Assembly (NCBI GenBank): GCA_024195585.1
Contig: SWBL01000613.1
Coordinates: forward strand, 1-16,451
Direction: 5' to 3'
Length of the DNA stretch: 16,451 nucleotides
From: Aureobasidium sp. EXF-3400
Lineage: Eukaryota; Ascomycota; Dothideomycetes; Dothideales; Saccotheciaceae
Position 1 is the stretch's first letter, and each line of letters begins with the position of its first letter. The position numbers were made by a program, and so were the translations under genes. The notes below the pieces were generated by a model. The model was given only the letters and a program-made list of their open reading frames with translations. It searched no databases and had not been told where the DNA came from. This document shows positions 15,778-16,451 of this stretch, one piece after another.

Positions 15778-15965
15778 ACTTTCCCCTCTTTCAAAAATCA
15801 GAGACGACGAGGATTGAAAGGACGACTCCAAAAAGTCCTCATAGCGAGAGGAACTTCAACTATAAGAGAATTGCCAACTCTCTTGCAAAGATGACTAGAC
15901 AGTACAGATTACCAACACGACAGTATAGCTTCTTACTCTCTTTGCATCCCCCGCTATATATCATC

Positions 15966-16451
15966 ATGAACTTCAATCCAGACCAACAAGGACAGTTGCA
16001 GCCCGATCTACCTATCGAGCCCGGCATGGACGAAAACGCATACCGTGCCGCTATTGCAGCTCTGCAACAGCAGTTGCTAGAGATGCAACAGACTGCTCTT
16101 CAACCCCCGCATGAACCAAAGGTCCCTATCAATAAACCTCCGGTTCTTAAGGAGAGGATGAAGAACGAAGACGTCGATAACTGGATTGGACAAATCCGCA
16201 ACTGGATCCGAATGCAGGAAGAGTTCTTATTCCACCGGCCCCTTACCGAATACGAGAAGGTACGACTTGTCTCTTCTTATCTAGAAGGAGACCCGTTCGA
16301 TTGCTGGATGGAATCTGTCGAAACCTTTACGCTAGAGCAACAGTTTGCCGAAATCCAGACTTGCTACTGGATGGATCCGATGATCCACTGGATTTTGCCA
16401 AGAGCCAAATTGAGCTTTTCTAGGAAATCGTCTAACCTAGATAGGTTGTAG
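15966..16451 (+). pseudogene. Ty3/gypsy-type Gag, N-terminal part, prematurely terminated
   Basis: The frame from the ATG at 15966 (MNFNPDQQ) encodes 161 residues. An in-frame ATG at 15891 would add 25 residues but does not look Gag-like, so the later start is preferred. A Gln-rich helix (ALQQQLLEMQQ) is followed by INKPPVLKERMKNEDVDNWI, then WIRMQEEF and VRLVSSYLEGDPFDCWMESV. That is the pattern of the retrotransposon Gag capsid-like domain in fungal gypsy elements. After about residue 130 the residues stop looking like Gag, while another frame (about 16330-16420) reads DDPLDFAKSQIELF, more like the expected continuation. The frame then ends at a TAG at the last base of the window. This suggests a frameshifted, decayed copy; protease, RT and integrase would lie beyond the window. 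Confidence 0.6.

Larger units (their letters stand above)
15279..15965 (+). other. Probable LTR (partial) and leader of a gypsy-type retrotransposon
   Basis: This non-coding stretch leads into the gag frame at 15966. TATATAAT at 15391-15398 may be the LTR TATA box. A plausible LTR end is CA at 15444-15445, followed two bases later by TGGTAGCTAAGC (from 15448), which has the TGG start expected of a tRNA primer-binding site. The LTR start was not found. Because LINE copy 2 is inserted just to the left, the LTR may have been split by it. The leader holds several perfect hairpins (listed separately). Confidence 0.4.

Noticed and set aside
15891..15965. Upstream in-frame ATG of the Gag frame
   Set aside because: The 25 added residues are not Gag-like and include hydrophobic leader-derived codons; the ATG at 15966 begins a Gag-like MNFNPDQQ.

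Overview
The window looks like a transposon-rich, nuclear stretch of a filamentous ascomycete genome. It carries a Zn2Cys6 zinc-cluster regulator interrupted by a 52-base GT-AG intron, two Tad1-like LINE retrotransposons, a hAT transposase relic and the start of a fungal Ty3/gypsy-type Gag. There is no bacterial-style operon structure. Most of the sequence is mobile DNA in various stages of decay.

Layout on the + axis. Bases 1-1900 hold no gene I can recognise, only two identical TATA-like 9-mers and one weak open stretch. Bases 1915-2836 (+) are a broken hAT transposase C-terminal half, with in-frame stops and a frameshift. Bases 2837-3631 are intergenic. Bases 3632-4334 (+) encode a small Zn2Cys6 DNA-binding protein that lacks the large C-terminal regulatory domain and has an open stretch in another frame just after its stop. 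Bases 4600 to about 9331 (-) are LINE copy 1: intact ORF1, complete endonuclease, but about 1.1 kb of reverse transcriptase core deleted. Bases 9378-15263 (-) are LINE copy 2: full length, bounded by a 15-base target-site duplication (14/15 match), intact ORF1, ORF2 with two nonsense codons. Bases 15279-16451 (+) are the 5' leader and beginning of gag of an LTR retrotransposon whose copy also looks degraded.

The two LINEs lie head-to-tail in the same orientation but are clearly different subfamilies: their proteins are only moderately similar, roughly two thirds identical by eye in the RNase H half. They nevertheless share a near-identical 5' UTR block, the same 8-base ORF1/ORF2 overlap (ATGANTAG), three hairpins at equivalent places in the 3' UTR, and a 3' end made of a hairpin followed by an (AAATC)n pentanucleotide tail. 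This is the architecture of a LINE that prints new copies by target-primed reverse transcription using specific recognition of its own 3' end. ORF1 would coat the RNA, the ORF2 endonuclease would nick the target, and RT plus RNase H would make and process the cDNA. Neither copy can encode a complete ORF2 now.

I found no clearly new biological system. The most interesting material is the conserved RNA structure of the LINE ends, the ORF1-ORF2 coupling site, the shared Asp-to-Asn change at the fourth RNase H catalytic position, and a run of perfect hairpins in the gypsy leader. All alignments were made by eye, so percentages are approximate.
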